Positions 8,795-17,081 of a stretch of 64,000 nt of DNA are shown here, one piece after another (the first letter of the stretch is position 1; every line of letters begins with the position of its first letter). A program made the position numbers and the translations under genes. Origin of the DNA: Streptomyces sp. CB01635 (GTDB lineage: Bacteria; Actinomycetota; Actinomycetes; Streptomycetales; Streptomycetaceae); NCBI RefSeq assembly GCF_002803065.1, contig NZ_NNBL01000023.1, forward strand, positions 72,459-136,458, given 5' to 3'. Under the pieces are notes generated by a model. The model was not told the DNA's origin. It was given only the letters and a program-made list of their open reading frames with translations, and ran no database searches.

Positions 8795-9469
8795 ATGGCG
8801 ATCCGCGTGATGCTCGTCGACGACCAGGTGCTGCTGCGCACCGGTTTCCGGATGGTGCTCGCCGCCCAGCCGGACATGGAGGTCGTCGCCGAGGCGGGCG
8901 ACGGGGTCGAGGCCCTTGAGGTGCTGCGCGGAACGGCGGTCGACGTGGTCCTGATGGACGTCCGCATGCCGAAGCTGGACGGCGTGGAGACGACCCGGCG
9001 GATCTGCCTGGAGGACAACCCGCCGAAGGTACTCATCCTGACGACGTTCGACCTCGACGAGTACGCCTTCTCGGGGCTGAAGGCCGGGGCGTCGGGGTTC
9101 ATGCTCAAGGACGTGCCGCCCGGCGAACTGCTCGGCGCGATCCGGGCCGTGCACAGCGGCGACGCCGTGGTCGCGCCGTCGACGACGCGGCGGCTGCTCG
9201 ACCGCTTCGCGCCGATGCTGCCCAGCTCCGGGAAGGAGCCGCAGCTCGCCGAGCTCGGCCGGCTGACCGAGCGCGAGCGCGAGGTCATGATCCTCGTCGC
9301 GCAGGGCCTGTCGAACGGCGAGATCGCCGCCCGGCTCGTCCTGTCGGAGGCGACGGTGAAGACGCACGTGGGCCGCATCCTCACCAAGCTGAACCTGCGC
9401 GACCGCGTCCAGGTCGTCGTACTCGCCTATGAGACGGGGCTCGTACGGGCCGGCGGCGGGGCAGCCTGA
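8795..9469 (+). CDS. NarL/LuxR-family response regulator
   Basis: 224 residues with a receiver domain (acidic pocket DD at 9-10, phospho-acceptor Asp55 in VVLMDVRMPK, Thr/Lys switch residues present) and a C-terminal LuxR-type helix-turn-helix (LTEREREVMILVAQGLSNGE onward). It is preceded by an AAAGGGA ribosome site and directly follows the sensor kinase gene, its obvious partner. Phosphorylation would let it bind DNA as a dimer; no target can be named from the sequence. Confidence 0.93.
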   Translation: MAIRVMLVDDQVLLRTGFRMVLAAQPDMEVVAEAGDGVEALEVLRGTAVDVVLMDVRMPKLDGVETTRRICLEDNPPKVLILTTFDLDEYAFSGLKAGASGFMLKDVPPGELLGAIRAVHSGDAVVAPSTTRRLLDRFAPMLPSSGKEPQLAELGRLTEREREVMILVAQGLSNGEIAARLVLSEATVKTHVGRILTKLNLRDRVQVVVLAYETGLVRAGGGAA

Positions 9470-9507
9470 CGGTCCATGCGCGCCGGGCCTGACCCAAACG
9501 AAAGCCC

Positions 9508-10614
9508 CTAGCGCAGTACGCCCTCGATGAAGTCGCTGCCCAGGCGGGCGACGGCCGTCAGATCCAGCTGGTGCTGGACGTAGCGGCCCCGGCGGCGCGT
9601 GGTGATCAGGCCCGCCTTCTTGAGCACGGTCAGATGCCGGGATATCTCCGGCGCCGTCATCCCGTGCGCGTCGGAGAGCTCGCTCGTCGTGTACGCGCCG
9701 CGGGCGAGGTGGCGGCACAGGCGCATGCGTACGGGATGCGCGAGGGCCGTCATCCGGCGCGTGAGCTGCTCGACGGTGGCCGGTGTGGTGAGGCCGGGTG
9801 AGCCGACGGGATACGTGATCGCGGGCTGCCATCCGAAGCGGTGCAGCACCATGAGGTGCGGCCAGCCGAGGCTGGTCGGCACGAGAACGAGGCCGCCGTC
9901 CTCCGTGGTCGTACGGCCCACGGTGATCTTGTCGACCGTGATCAGGTTCGCCGGCTCGTCGAGCGTGACGACAGACGACACCGCCGTCAGCGCCTCGGCC
10001 AGGCCCTTGCGCCTCAGGAGCTCGGTCTTGTGCCGCGCGTCGGCGGCCAGCTGGTGGTGGACGCGGGCCCAGATGTCCGCGAAGAACGCCTCCTCGCAGT
10101 CCTCCACGAGCCTTCGGAACCAGGCGCGCACCGCGGGCGGGTCGTCCAGGAGCCGCTGGGTGAACTGGACCTGGGGCAGGCCGCGCGTGGCCGCGAGGTC
10201 CAGGGCGCGGCGGTGCATGTCCGGGTCTTCCAGCGGGTTGGCCTCGCGCAACGCGTAGCTGTTCTGGCAGGTGAACTCCAGTGCCGCGTCCACGAACTGA
10301 CGGTCGGTCAGTTTGTCGAGGAGGTCGAGTTCCTCGGCGAGGGTGGCGCCGGGCAGGGCGGCCCGGCCCGGGATCCCGGCGAACGGCGCGAACACGTCCG
10401 AGAACGTCGTCCGCCACAGGAAGTCCGCCTCGCACAGCCGGTCCGCGAGGCCAGGGTCGAGGCGCGCGGACACCGCCGTCGTCCAGCCCTGGAGCCCCGG
10501 GTGGTGCGCGGGCTCGGCCAGCGCGTGCAGCGCCATGCCCAGCTCGGACAGGGGCGAGGGCACGACGCTGATCCGCTCCGGGGCCAGTCCGCTGATGTCG
10601 ATGCTCACGCTCAT
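9508..10614 (-). CDS. ArsR-like winged-helix transcriptional regulator
   Basis: 368 residues from the ATG at 10614 behind GGGG (an upstream in-frame ATG at 10629 is also possible). The N-terminal two thirds is the DUF5937-type domain common in actinobacteria (SPLSELGMALHALAEPAHHP). The C-terminal part is a winged helix: LTRRMTALAHPVRMRLCRHL, LSDAHGMTAPEISRHLTVLK, then a basic wing TTRRRGRYVQHQLD. No metal-binding Cys set is seen, so it is not a classical metal sensor. A perfect inverted repeat 38 bases upstream of its start is a good candidate for autoregulation. It is convergent with the response regulator gene. Confidence 0.85.
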   Translation of the reverse strand: MSVSIDISGLAPERISVVPSPLSELGMALHALAEPAHHPGLQGWTTAVSARLDPGLADRLCEADFLWRTTFSDVFAPFAGIPGRAALPGATLAEELDLLDKLTDRQFVDAALEFTCQNSYALREANPLEDPDMHRRALDLAATRGLPQVQFTQRLLDDPPAVRAWFRRLVEDCEEAFFADIWARVHHQLAADARHKTELLRRKGLAEALTAVSSVVTLDEPANLITVDKITVGRTTTEDGGLVLVPTSLGWPHLMVLHRFGWQPAITYPVGSPGLTTPATVEQLTRRMTALAHPVRMRLCRHLARGAYTTSELSDAHGMTAPEISRHLTVLKKAGLITTRRRGRYVQHQLDLTAVARLGSDFIEGVLR

Positions 10615-10651
10615 GACCCCATGGTGCACGCAGGATCTGACAACCGAGTTC

Positions 10652-10676
10652 TCGATTGACGTCTCCCGTCAATCGA
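10652..10676. promoter_or_regulatory. Candidate ArsR-type operator (perfect inverted repeat)
   Basis: Arms TCGATTGACG (10652-10661) and CGTCAATCGA (10667-10676) with a 5-base spacer, 38 bases upstream of the ArsR-like start. TTGACG in an arm could also serve as a -35 box. Dyads of this size are typical of ArsR-family sites; assignment to this regulator is inference. Confidence 0.55.
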
Positions 10677-10803
10677 CGTGACCGGGCGGGGCCGCCGGGC
10701 GGAGTCTTCTTCAGGTCGGACCGAAGCGGCAAAGGGCAATGAATGTCAAGCAGTGCCATAAAGCCCTGCAAAACACATAAAGCTCTCTGAATAGCCGCAT
10801 TTC

Positions 10804-10820
10804 TTGTCATGGCGTGACAA
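10804..10820. promoter_or_regulatory. Inverted repeat before the small gene at 10846
   Basis: TTGTCA-N5-TGACAA, 25 bases upstream of the ATG at 10846. It differs from the 10652-10676 dyad. It could be an operator or part of the core promoter; nothing further supports a named factor. Confidence 0.4.
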
Positions 10821-10845
10821 TGAGAAGACCAGCGAGGGGTACGTC

Positions 10846-11064
10846 ATGAGCGTCAATCAGCAATACGCACTGGATGTCTACCGCGCCTCCCTGCATGGGG
10901 AGCCCGCCCCGCCGGCGCCGGGCGTCCACGACTGGAGCGCCGTCCGCGAGCTGCGCGACTACCGCCGCTTCCGCGCGGTCATCGCCGGCCGCCCGGCGCA
11001 CGGCCGGATCCGGGCGGCCCTGGCCCGCCTGATCCACCCGCAGCGCCGCGCGGCGGGCTGCTGA
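10846..11064 (+). CDS. Small conserved-looking hypothetical protein
   Basis: 72 residues, starting MSVNQQYALDVYRASLHGE behind GAGGGG seven bases upstream of the ATG. Codon use is normal for the genome (G/C at almost all third positions), which supports a real gene. The sequence is helical and Arg-rich at the C-terminus (RAALARLIHPQRRAAG), with no signal peptide or membrane helix. No family is recognised. It is transcribed away from the ArsR-like gene and converges on the aldolase. Confidence 0.65.
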   Translation: MSVNQQYALDVYRASLHGEPAPPAPGVHDWSAVRELRDYRRFRAVIAGRPAHGRIRAALARLIHPQRRAAGC

Positions 11065-11104
11065 CCCGGCCGGCCTCTGACGGGCGCAGGTAGGGCGGCG
11101 CCGG

Positions 11105-12295
11105 TCAGGCGTCCCCGTCGGCGGTCTCCGGAGGGATCCGTGCCACGAAGTCCGCGACGGCCGCGCGGACGTCGTCGGCGGTCCATTCGAGCCCGCGCGC
11201 GGACACCGTGACCTCGGTGACCGAGAGCCCCGGAGGGCCCTGCTCCCACCAGCGCCGGAACAGCGACGTCCGGGTCTGTTCGGCCTGCGTCACCGACGCC
11301 TCGTCCAGCCGCTCGGAGCTGTACGGCAGCCAGACCTGGAACTCGTGCGTGTGCGGCACCTCGGGGTGCACCCGCACCCAGGGCACCCCGGCCTCGGCGA
11401 ACCCTTCGCGCAGCGCCTCGGCGACCACGCGCGCGTGGGCCACGTAGTCGGGCACGCGCGGCAGCTCCCGCTCCAGGCCGACCAGGGCCGAGAGCACCGC
11501 GGGGAACTGCTGGAAGAGCTGGCCGCCGTAGCGGTGCCGCCAGGTCTTCGCCTCTTCGACGAACGACCGGGGCCCGGCGAGCGCCGCTCCGCTGAGGCCG
11601 CCGAGGGTCTTGTAGAACGACACGTACACGCTGTCGGCGAGATCGGCGATCTCGGCCAGGGAGCGCCCGAAGTGGGTGGTGCACTCCCACAGGCGCGCTC
11701 CGTCGAAGTGCACGACGGCGTCCCGTTCCCTGGCCGCCTCGGTGACGGCGACCAGCTCGTCCCAGGTGGGCAGGACATAACCGGCGTCCCGGAGCGGCAG
11801 TTCGAGCATCAGCGCGCCGAAGGGCTCGGCGAAGTCGCGCACCTCGTCGGCGTTCGGCAGCCGCGGCTCGCTCGTCGGGTGGACGGTGCGCAGGCCGCTC
11901 AGGGCGCCGAAGGCACCGCGCTCGTGCCGCTCCGGGTGTGCCATCGGGTGCAGGGCGACCGTCGGGTTGCCCGTACGGCCCGCCCAGCAGCGCAGCGCGA
12001 CCTGCTGCGCCATCGTGCCGGTGGGGAAGTAGGCCGCCGCCTCCGTGCCGAGGAGCCCCGCGACGCGCTCCTCCAGGTCGGCGACGATGCCGTCGCCGTA
12101 CAGATCGCTGGTCCGGCCGGGGTCGGCGACGGACCAGGCAGCCTCCGTGAGCGCCGTCAGACGCTCACCGATGGTGGCGTCGAGGCCGTGCACGCCGAGG
12201 ATCCGCTCGGCACCCCGCAGAGCCGCGGCGCGGCGGGCCCGCGCCTTCGTCGCGTCGTCCTCTGCGGTGTTCTCCCGCTCTTCGCTCTCCGTCAT
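11105..12295 (-). CDS. PLP-dependent threonine aldolase-like enzyme (beta-eliminating lyase family)
   Basis: 396 residues from the ATG at 12295. The fold-type I PLP enzyme signatures are clear: SDLYGDG near the substrate loop, AAYFPTGTMAQQVAL, the cofactor Asp in VVHFDGARLWECTTHFG, and the Schiff-base Lys in VSFYKTLGGLSGAALAG. These match low-specificity L-threonine aldolases, which cleave L-threonine or L-allo-threonine to glycine and acetaldehyde in the cytoplasm. The protein carries an extra charged N-terminal segment. It is divergent from the cofactor operon, with 134 bases between the starts. True substrate preference is not shown by the sequence. Confidence 0.85.
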   Translation of the reverse strand: MTESEERENTAEDDATKARARRAAALRGAERILGVHGLDATIGERLTALTEAAWSVADPGRTSDLYGDGIVADLEERVAGLLGTEAAAYFPTGTMAQQVALRCWAGRTGNPTVALHPMAHPERHERGAFGALSGLRTVHPTSEPRLPNADEVRDFAEPFGALMLELPLRDAGYVLPTWDELVAVTEAARERDAVVHFDGARLWECTTHFGRSLAEIADLADSVYVSFYKTLGGLSGAALAGPRSFVEEAKTWRHRYGGQLFQQFPAVLSALVGLERELPRVPDYVAHARVVAEALREGFAEAGVPWVRVHPEVPHTHEFQVWLPYSSERLDEASVTQAEQTRTSLFRRWWEQGPPGLSVTEVTVSARGLEWTADDVRAAVADFVARIPPETADGDA

Positions 12296-12429
12296 CCACC
12301 GATCATGTCGTACGCGCGTGCGGTTGCCCACAGCCTCTGGATGGGACGGAGCCCGCGGAGCAGATCGCGTTAACATGACGAGAAATCGTCCGGTACCCCG
12401 AGCGGACTGGAACGGAAGGCCGTCGTCCT

Positions 12430-13359
12430 GTGAACGCACCTCCTCGACCCGAACCCACCGACCCCAGGGACCGCCCCGCCCGGCTGACCGTCGGAGTGGT
12501 CGGCGCGGGCCGTGTCGGCCCCGCCCTCGCGGCCTCTCTGGCCCTCGCGGGACACCGCCCGGTCGCCGTCTCCGCGGTCTCCGAGGGATCCGTGCGCCGG
12601 GCCGGCCTCATGCTGCCCGACGTCCCCGTCGTGACGCCCGCCGAGGTCCTCGCGCGCGCCGAACTCGTGCTGCTCACGGTGCCCGACGACGCGCTGCCCG
12701 GCCTCGTGGAGGGGCTCGTCGAGACCGGTTCCGTACGCCCGGGACAGCTGATCGTGCACACCTCGGGGCGCTACGGCACCAAGGTGCTCGACCCCGCACT
12801 GCGGGCCGGCGCCCTGCCGCTCGCGCTGCACCCCGCGATGACGTTCACCGGCACCCCCGTAGACGTACAGCGGCTGGCCGGCTGCTCCTTCGGCGTGACC
12901 GCGCCCGAGGAGCTGCGGCTCGCAGCGGAGGCGCTCGTCATCGAGATGGGCGGCGAGCCCGAGTGGATCCGTGAGGAGTCGCGCCCGCTGTACCACGCGG
13001 CGCTGGCCCTCGGCGCCAACCACCTGGTCACGCTGGTCGCCGAGTCCATGGAACTGCTGCGGGCCGCGGGCGTCGAGGCCCCCGACCGGATGCTCGGCCC
13101 GCTGCTCGGCGCGGCCCTCGACAACGCCCTCAGGTCCGGTGACGCCGCGCTCACCGGGCCCGTCGCGCGCGGGGACGCGGGCACGGTCGCCGCCCATGTC
13201 GCCGAGCTGCGCGAGCACGCGCCCCAGACCGTCGCCGGGTATCTGGCGATGGCCCGCGCCACCGCCGACCGTGCCCTCGCGCACGGCCTGCTCAAGCCCG
13301 AACTCGCCGAGGACCTCCTGGGGGTTCTGGCCGACGGCGCCGAGGGAGACCAGCGATGA
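12430..13359 (+). CDS. Rossmann-fold DUF2520 protein, putative oxidoreductase linked to pantothenate synthesis
   Basis: 309 residues starting at GTG. A dinucleotide-binding GVVGAGRVGPALAASLALAG (22-41) opens a Rossmann domain like that of pyrroline-5-carboxylate and ketopantoate reductases; a helical C-terminal domain (DUF2520) with LYHAALALGANHLVTL follows. Its TGA overlaps the panC ATG, so it is translationally coupled. In many actinobacteria this gene precedes panC, which suggests it supplies or disposes of a pantoate-pathway intermediate, perhaps as an alternative ketopantoate reductase; that role is inferred from context. It heads the five-gene pantothenate/NAD operon. Confidence 0.85.
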   Translation: MNAPPRPEPTDPRDRPARLTVGVVGAGRVGPALAASLALAGHRPVAVSAVSEGSVRRAGLMLPDVPVVTPAEVLARAELVLLTVPDDALPGLVEGLVETGSVRPGQLIVHTSGRYGTKVLDPALRAGALPLALHPAMTFTGTPVDVQRLAGCSFGVTAPEELRLAAEALVIEMGGEPEWIREESRPLYHAALALGANHLVTLVAESMELLRAAGVEAPDRMLGPLLGAALDNALRSGDAALTGPVARGDAGTVAAHVAELREHAPQTVAGYLAMARATADRALAHGLLKPELAEDLLGVLADGAEGDQR

Positions 13360-14345
13360 CCACCGTGCTGCACACCGCCGATGAACTCCGCACGCGCGCG
13401 CGTGCGGGCCGCCGCGCCGTCGTCATGACCATGGGGGCGCTGCACGACGGCCACGCCGAACTGATCCGCACGGCGCGCTCGCTCGCCGGCGCCGACGGCG
13501 AAGTGGTGACGACGGTCTTCGTGAACCCGCTCCAGTTCGGCGCGGGCGAGGACCTCGACCGCTATCCGCGCACCCTCGACTCCGACATCAAGATCGCCGA
13601 ACAGGCGGGCGCCGACGTCGTGTTCGCGCCCTCCGCGGACGAGGTCTACCCCGGCGGCGAACCCCAGGTCCGCGTCACCGCCGGCCCCATGGGGGAGCGC
13701 CTCGAAGGCGCCTCGCGGCCCGGCCACTTCGACGGCATGCTCACCGTCGTCGCCAAGCTGCTCCACCTGACCGCGGCCGACATCGCGCTGTTCGGGCAGA
13801 AGGACGCCCAGCAGCTCGCTCTGATCCGCCGCATGGTGCGCGACCTGAACTTCGCCGTGGAGATCGTCGGCGTGCCCACCGTGCGCGAGCACGACGGCCT
13901 GGCCCTCTCCAGCCGCAACCGCTACCTCTCCGCCGACGAGCGGCGCACCGCGCTCGCCCTCTCCCAGGCGCTCTTCGCCGGCCGCGACCGGCACGCCGCC
14001 CAGGAGGCCCTGCGCGCGCGTGCCCACGAAGCGCCCTCCACGCACGCGCGTGCCGACGCCCTGAACGCGATAGGCGAGGCCCGTGCCGCCGCCGACGCGC
14101 ACGCCGTCGCGAAGGCCTCGCCCGGCGGCCCCGAAGCCGTCCGCGCCGCGGCCCGCCAGGTCCTCGACGAGGCCGCCCGCGTCCGGCCGCCGCTCACGCT
14201 GGACTACCTCGCTCTCGTCGACCCGGCCGACTTCACGGACGTGCAGCGCGGCCACATCGGAGAGGCCGTGCTCGCCGTCGCCGCCAGGGTCGGCTCGACG
14301 CGGCTGATCGACAACATCCCCCTGACCTTCGGAGCTCCCGTATGA
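13356..14345 (+). CDS. panC: Pantoate--beta-alanine ligase
   Basis: 329 residues. PanC joins pantoate and beta-alanine with ATP through a pantoyl-adenylate, giving pantothenate in the cytoplasm. Family motifs are present: MGALHDGHAELIRTARS (the HIGH-like site), VFVNPLQFGAGEDLDRYPRT, HFDGMLTVVAKLLH, FGQKDAQQLALIRRMVRDLN and the KMSKS-like LALSSRNRYLS. It is somewhat longer than the usual 280-310 residues because of an Ala-rich insertion near residue 210-270. Both ends overlap the neighbouring genes by ATGA, so it is tightly coupled to the DUF2520 gene and nadB. Confidence 0.95.
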   Translation: MTTVLHTADELRTRARAGRRAVVMTMGALHDGHAELIRTARSLAGADGEVVTTVFVNPLQFGAGEDLDRYPRTLDSDIKIAEQAGADVVFAPSADEVYPGGEPQVRVTAGPMGERLEGASRPGHFDGMLTVVAKLLHLTAADIALFGQKDAQQLALIRRMVRDLNFAVEIVGVPTVREHDGLALSSRNRYLSADERRTALALSQALFAGRDRHAAQEALRARAHEAPSTHARADALNAIGEARAAADAHAVAKASPGGPEAVRAAARQVLDEAARVRPPLTLDYLALVDPADFTDVQRGHIGEAVLAVAARVGSTRLIDNIPLTFGAPV

Positions 14346-16096
14346 GTGCCACAGGGACCACAGTCACCGGCACGGCGACCGGCATACGCCTGCACGCGCC
14401 CGCGCCCGGCTGGTCCGTCACCGCCGATGTCGTGATCGTCGGCTCCGGCGTCGCCGGTCTCACCGCGGCCCTGCGCTGCCAGGCGGCCGGACTGCGGACC
14501 GTCGTCGTCACCAAGGCCCGTCTCGACGACGGCTCCACGCGCTGGGCACAGGGCGGCGTCGCCGCGGCGCTCGGCGACGGTGACACCCCCGAGCAGCATC
14601 TCGAGGACACGCTCGTCGCGGGCGTGGGCCTGTGCGACGAGGAAGCGGTCCGCACCCTCGTCACGGAGGGCCCCGACGCCGTACGCCGCCTCATCGCGAC
14701 CGGCGCGCACTTCGACGAGTCGGCCGACGGCGACCTCGCGCTCACCCGCGAGGGCGGCCACCACCGCCGCCGCATCGCGCACGCGGGCGGCGACGCCACC
14801 GGCGCCGAGATCTCCCGCGCCCTCGTCGAGGCGGTACGCGCGCGGGGCATCAGGACCGTGGAGAACGCCCTGGTCCTCGACCTCCTCACGGACGCCGACG
14901 GCCGCACGGCGGGCGTCTCCCTGCACGTCATGGGGGAGGGCCAGCACGACGGCGTCGGCGCGGCGCTCGCCCCCGCCGTGGTCCTCGCGACCGGCGGCAT
15001 GGGCCAGGTCTTCTCGGCCACCACCAACCCGCACGTCTCCACCGGCGACGGCGTCGCGCTCGCCCTGCGCGCGGGCGCCGAGGTGTCCGACCTCGAATTC
15101 GTGCAGTTCCACCCGACGGTGCTCTTCCTCGGCGCGGACGCGGAGGGCCAGCAGCCCCTGGTCTCCGAGGCCGTACGCGGCGAGGGCGCCCACCTCGTCG
15201 ACGCCGACGGGGTGCGCTTCATGGTCGGCCAGCACGAACTGGCCGAGCTCGCGCCCCGCGACATCGTCGCCAAGGGCATCACGCGCCGCATGCAGGAGCA
15301 GGGCGCCGAGCACATGTACCTGGACGCCCGGCACTTCGGCGCCGAGATGTGGGAGAACCGGTTCCCCACGATCCTCGCCGCCTGCCGCGCCCACGGCATC
15401 GACCCGGTCACCGAGCCCGTCCCCGTGGCCCCCGCCGCCCACTACGCCTCCGGAGGCGTCCGCACGGACCTCCAGGGCCGCACGACGGTCCCCGGCCTGT
15501 ACGCGTGCGGAGAGGTCGCCTGCACCGGCGTCCACGGCGCGAACCGGCTCGCCTCCAACTCCCTCCTGGAGGGCCTGGTCTACGCCGAGCGCATCGCGGA
15601 CGACATCGCCGCGAGCCACCGGGAAAACGGCCTCCACGCGCGCGTGCCGGCCCCTGTGCCGCACCCGGAGATCCCGACCCACCCTCTGATGCCGCCCGAG
15701 GCACGGTTCGCCATCCAGCGCGTCATGACGCAGGGCGCGGGCGTGCTGCGCTCCGCCGACTCCCTCGCCGAGGCCGCCGCGGGACTCGGCCGCATCCACG
15801 CCGAGGCGGCGGGCGCCCTCGCGGAGAACGGCAAGACCGCGGAGCCCGGCGTCGACACCTGGGAGGCCACCAACCTCCTGTGCGTCGCCCGCGTCCTCGT
15901 CGCCGCGGCCCGCCGCCGCGAGGAGACCCGCGGCTGCCATTGGCGCGAGGACCACGCCGACCGCGATGACGCGGCATGGCGCCGCCACATCGTCGTACGG
16001 CTGAATCCCGACCGGACGCTGGCCGCGCACACCACGCCCACCGCAGAATTCCCCCCGACCCGCCCCGAGTGCCGTACACACCAGCAGGAGCAGTGA
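14342..16096 (+). CDS. nadB: L-aspartate oxidase
   Basis: 584 residues of an FAD flavoprotein of the succinate dehydrogenase/fumarate reductase flavoprotein family. It oxidises L-aspartate to iminoaspartate, the first step of de novo NAD synthesis. Visible: FAD-binding VVIVGSGVAGLTAALRCQAA, the STRWAQGGVAAAL substrate loop that distinguishes NadB, LEFVQFHPT, and the C-terminal FAD contact LYACGEVACTGVHGANRLAS. The C-terminus is helical with an unconserved tail. nadC follows immediately; nadA (quinolinate synthase) is not in this window. The start overlaps the panC stop. Confidence 0.95.
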   Translation: MSATGTTVTGTATGIRLHAPAPGWSVTADVVIVGSGVAGLTAALRCQAAGLRTVVVTKARLDDGSTRWAQGGVAAALGDGDTPEQHLEDTLVAGVGLCDEEAVRTLVTEGPDAVRRLIATGAHFDESADGDLALTREGGHHRRRIAHAGGDATGAEISRALVEAVRARGIRTVENALVLDLLTDADGRTAGVSLHVMGEGQHDGVGAALAPAVVLATGGMGQVFSATTNPHVSTGDGVALALRAGAEVSDLEFVQFHPTVLFLGADAEGQQPLVSEAVRGEGAHLVDADGVRFMVGQHELAELAPRDIVAKGITRRMQEQGAEHMYLDARHFGAEMWENRFPTILAACRAHGIDPVTEPVPVAPAAHYASGGVRTDLQGRTTVPGLYACGEVACTGVHGANRLASNSLLEGLVYAERIADDIAASHRENGLHARVPAPVPHPEIPTHPLMPPEARFAIQRVMTQGAGVLRSADSLAEAAAGLGRIHAEAAGALAENGKTAEPGVDTWEATNLLCVARVLVAAARRREETRGCHWREDHADRDDAAWRRHIVVRLNPDRTLAAHTTPTAEFPPTRPECRTHQQEQ

Positions 16097-16101
16097 GAGA
16101 C

Positions 16102-17076
16102 GTGAGCACCCCCGACCTCCCCCTCGCCGAGAGCGGCGGCTGCGGCGACGGCTGCGGCTGCGGCGGAGCCGACGCCGACATGATGGAGTGCGGCCTCGAC
16201 CCCGCCCTCGCCCAGCTCCTGGCCGACGCGGGGCTCGACCCCGTGGAGGTCGAGGACATCGCGCACATGGCCATCGCCGAGGACCTGGACGGCGGCGTGG
16301 ACGTCACCACGGTCGCCACCATCCCCGAGGACGCCGTCGCCACCGCCGACTTCACCGCCCGTGAGGACGGCGTCGTGGCGGGCCTGCGCGTCGCCGAGGC
16401 CGTGCTCTCCGTGGTCTGCACCGACGAGTTCGAGGTCGAGCGGCACGCAGAGGACGGCGACCGGATCACCGCCGGGCAGAAGCTCCTCAGCGTCACCACC
16501 CGCACCCGCGACCTGCTGACCGCCGAGCGCAGCGCCCTCAACATCCTGTGCCGCCTGTCCGGCATCGCGTCCGCCACGCGCGCGTGGGCGGACGCGCTGG
16601 AGGGGACCACGGCGAAGGTCCGCGACACCCGCAAGACGACGCCCGGCCTGCGCTCCCTGGAGAAGTTCGCCGTCCGCATGGGCGGCGGCGTCAACCACCG
16701 CATGTCGCTCTCGGACGCGGCCCTGGTCAAGGACAACCACGTGGTCGCCGCCGGCGGCGTCGCACAGGCCTTCAAGGCCGTACGGGAGTCCTTCCCGGAC
16801 CTCGCCGTCGAGGTCGAGGTCGACACCCTGAACCAGCTGCGCGAGGTCGTGGAGGCGGGCGCCGACCTGATCCTCCTGGACAACTTCACGCCGGCCGAGA
16901 CCCAGGAGGCCGTCGCGATCGTCGCCGGCCGCGCCCTCCTGGAGTCCTCGGGACGGCTGACCCTGGCGAACGCGCGCGAGTACGCCGCGACGGGCGTCGA
17001 CTTCCTCGCGGTGGGCGCGCTGACCCACTCGTCGCCGATCCTGGACATCGGCCTCGACCTGCGCGCGGCGGAGTAG
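16102..17076 (+). CDS. nadC: Nicotinate-nucleotide pyrophosphorylase (carboxylating)
   Basis: 324 residues from the GTG at 16102, ten bases behind AGGAG. NadC (quinolinate phosphoribosyltransferase) turns quinolinate and PRPP into nicotinate mononucleotide. Motifs: AEDLDGGVDVTT, ALNILCRLSGIAS, KVRDTRKTTPGLRSLEKFAV, GGGVNHRMSLSD, VKDNHV and VEVEVDTLNQL. It carries an N-terminal extension of about 35 residues with four Cys in a Gly-rich run (Cys14, 18, 20, 30), which is absent from the enterobacterial enzyme. Five bases separate it from nadB and five from coaX, so all belong to one operon. Confidence 0.95.
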   Translation: MSTPDLPLAESGGCGDGCGCGGADADMMECGLDPALAQLLADAGLDPVEVEDIAHMAIAEDLDGGVDVTTVATIPEDAVATADFTAREDGVVAGLRVAEAVLSVVCTDEFEVERHAEDGDRITAGQKLLSVTTRTRDLLTAERSALNILCRLSGIASATRAWADALEGTTAKVRDTRKTTPGLRSLEKFAVRMGGGVNHRMSLSDAALVKDNHVVAAGGVAQAFKAVRESFPDLAVEVEVDTLNQLREVVEAGADLILLDNFTPAETQEAVAIVAGRALLESSGRLTLANAREYAATGVDFLAVGALTHSSPILDIGLDLRAAE

Positions 17077-17081
17077 TCGCC

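Noticed and set aside
6914..10810. 1298-codon open frame on the minus strand
   Set aside because: It runs antisense to the kinase, response regulator and methyltransferase genes, has shadow-type Arg/Pro/Gly-rich composition, and has no family motif.
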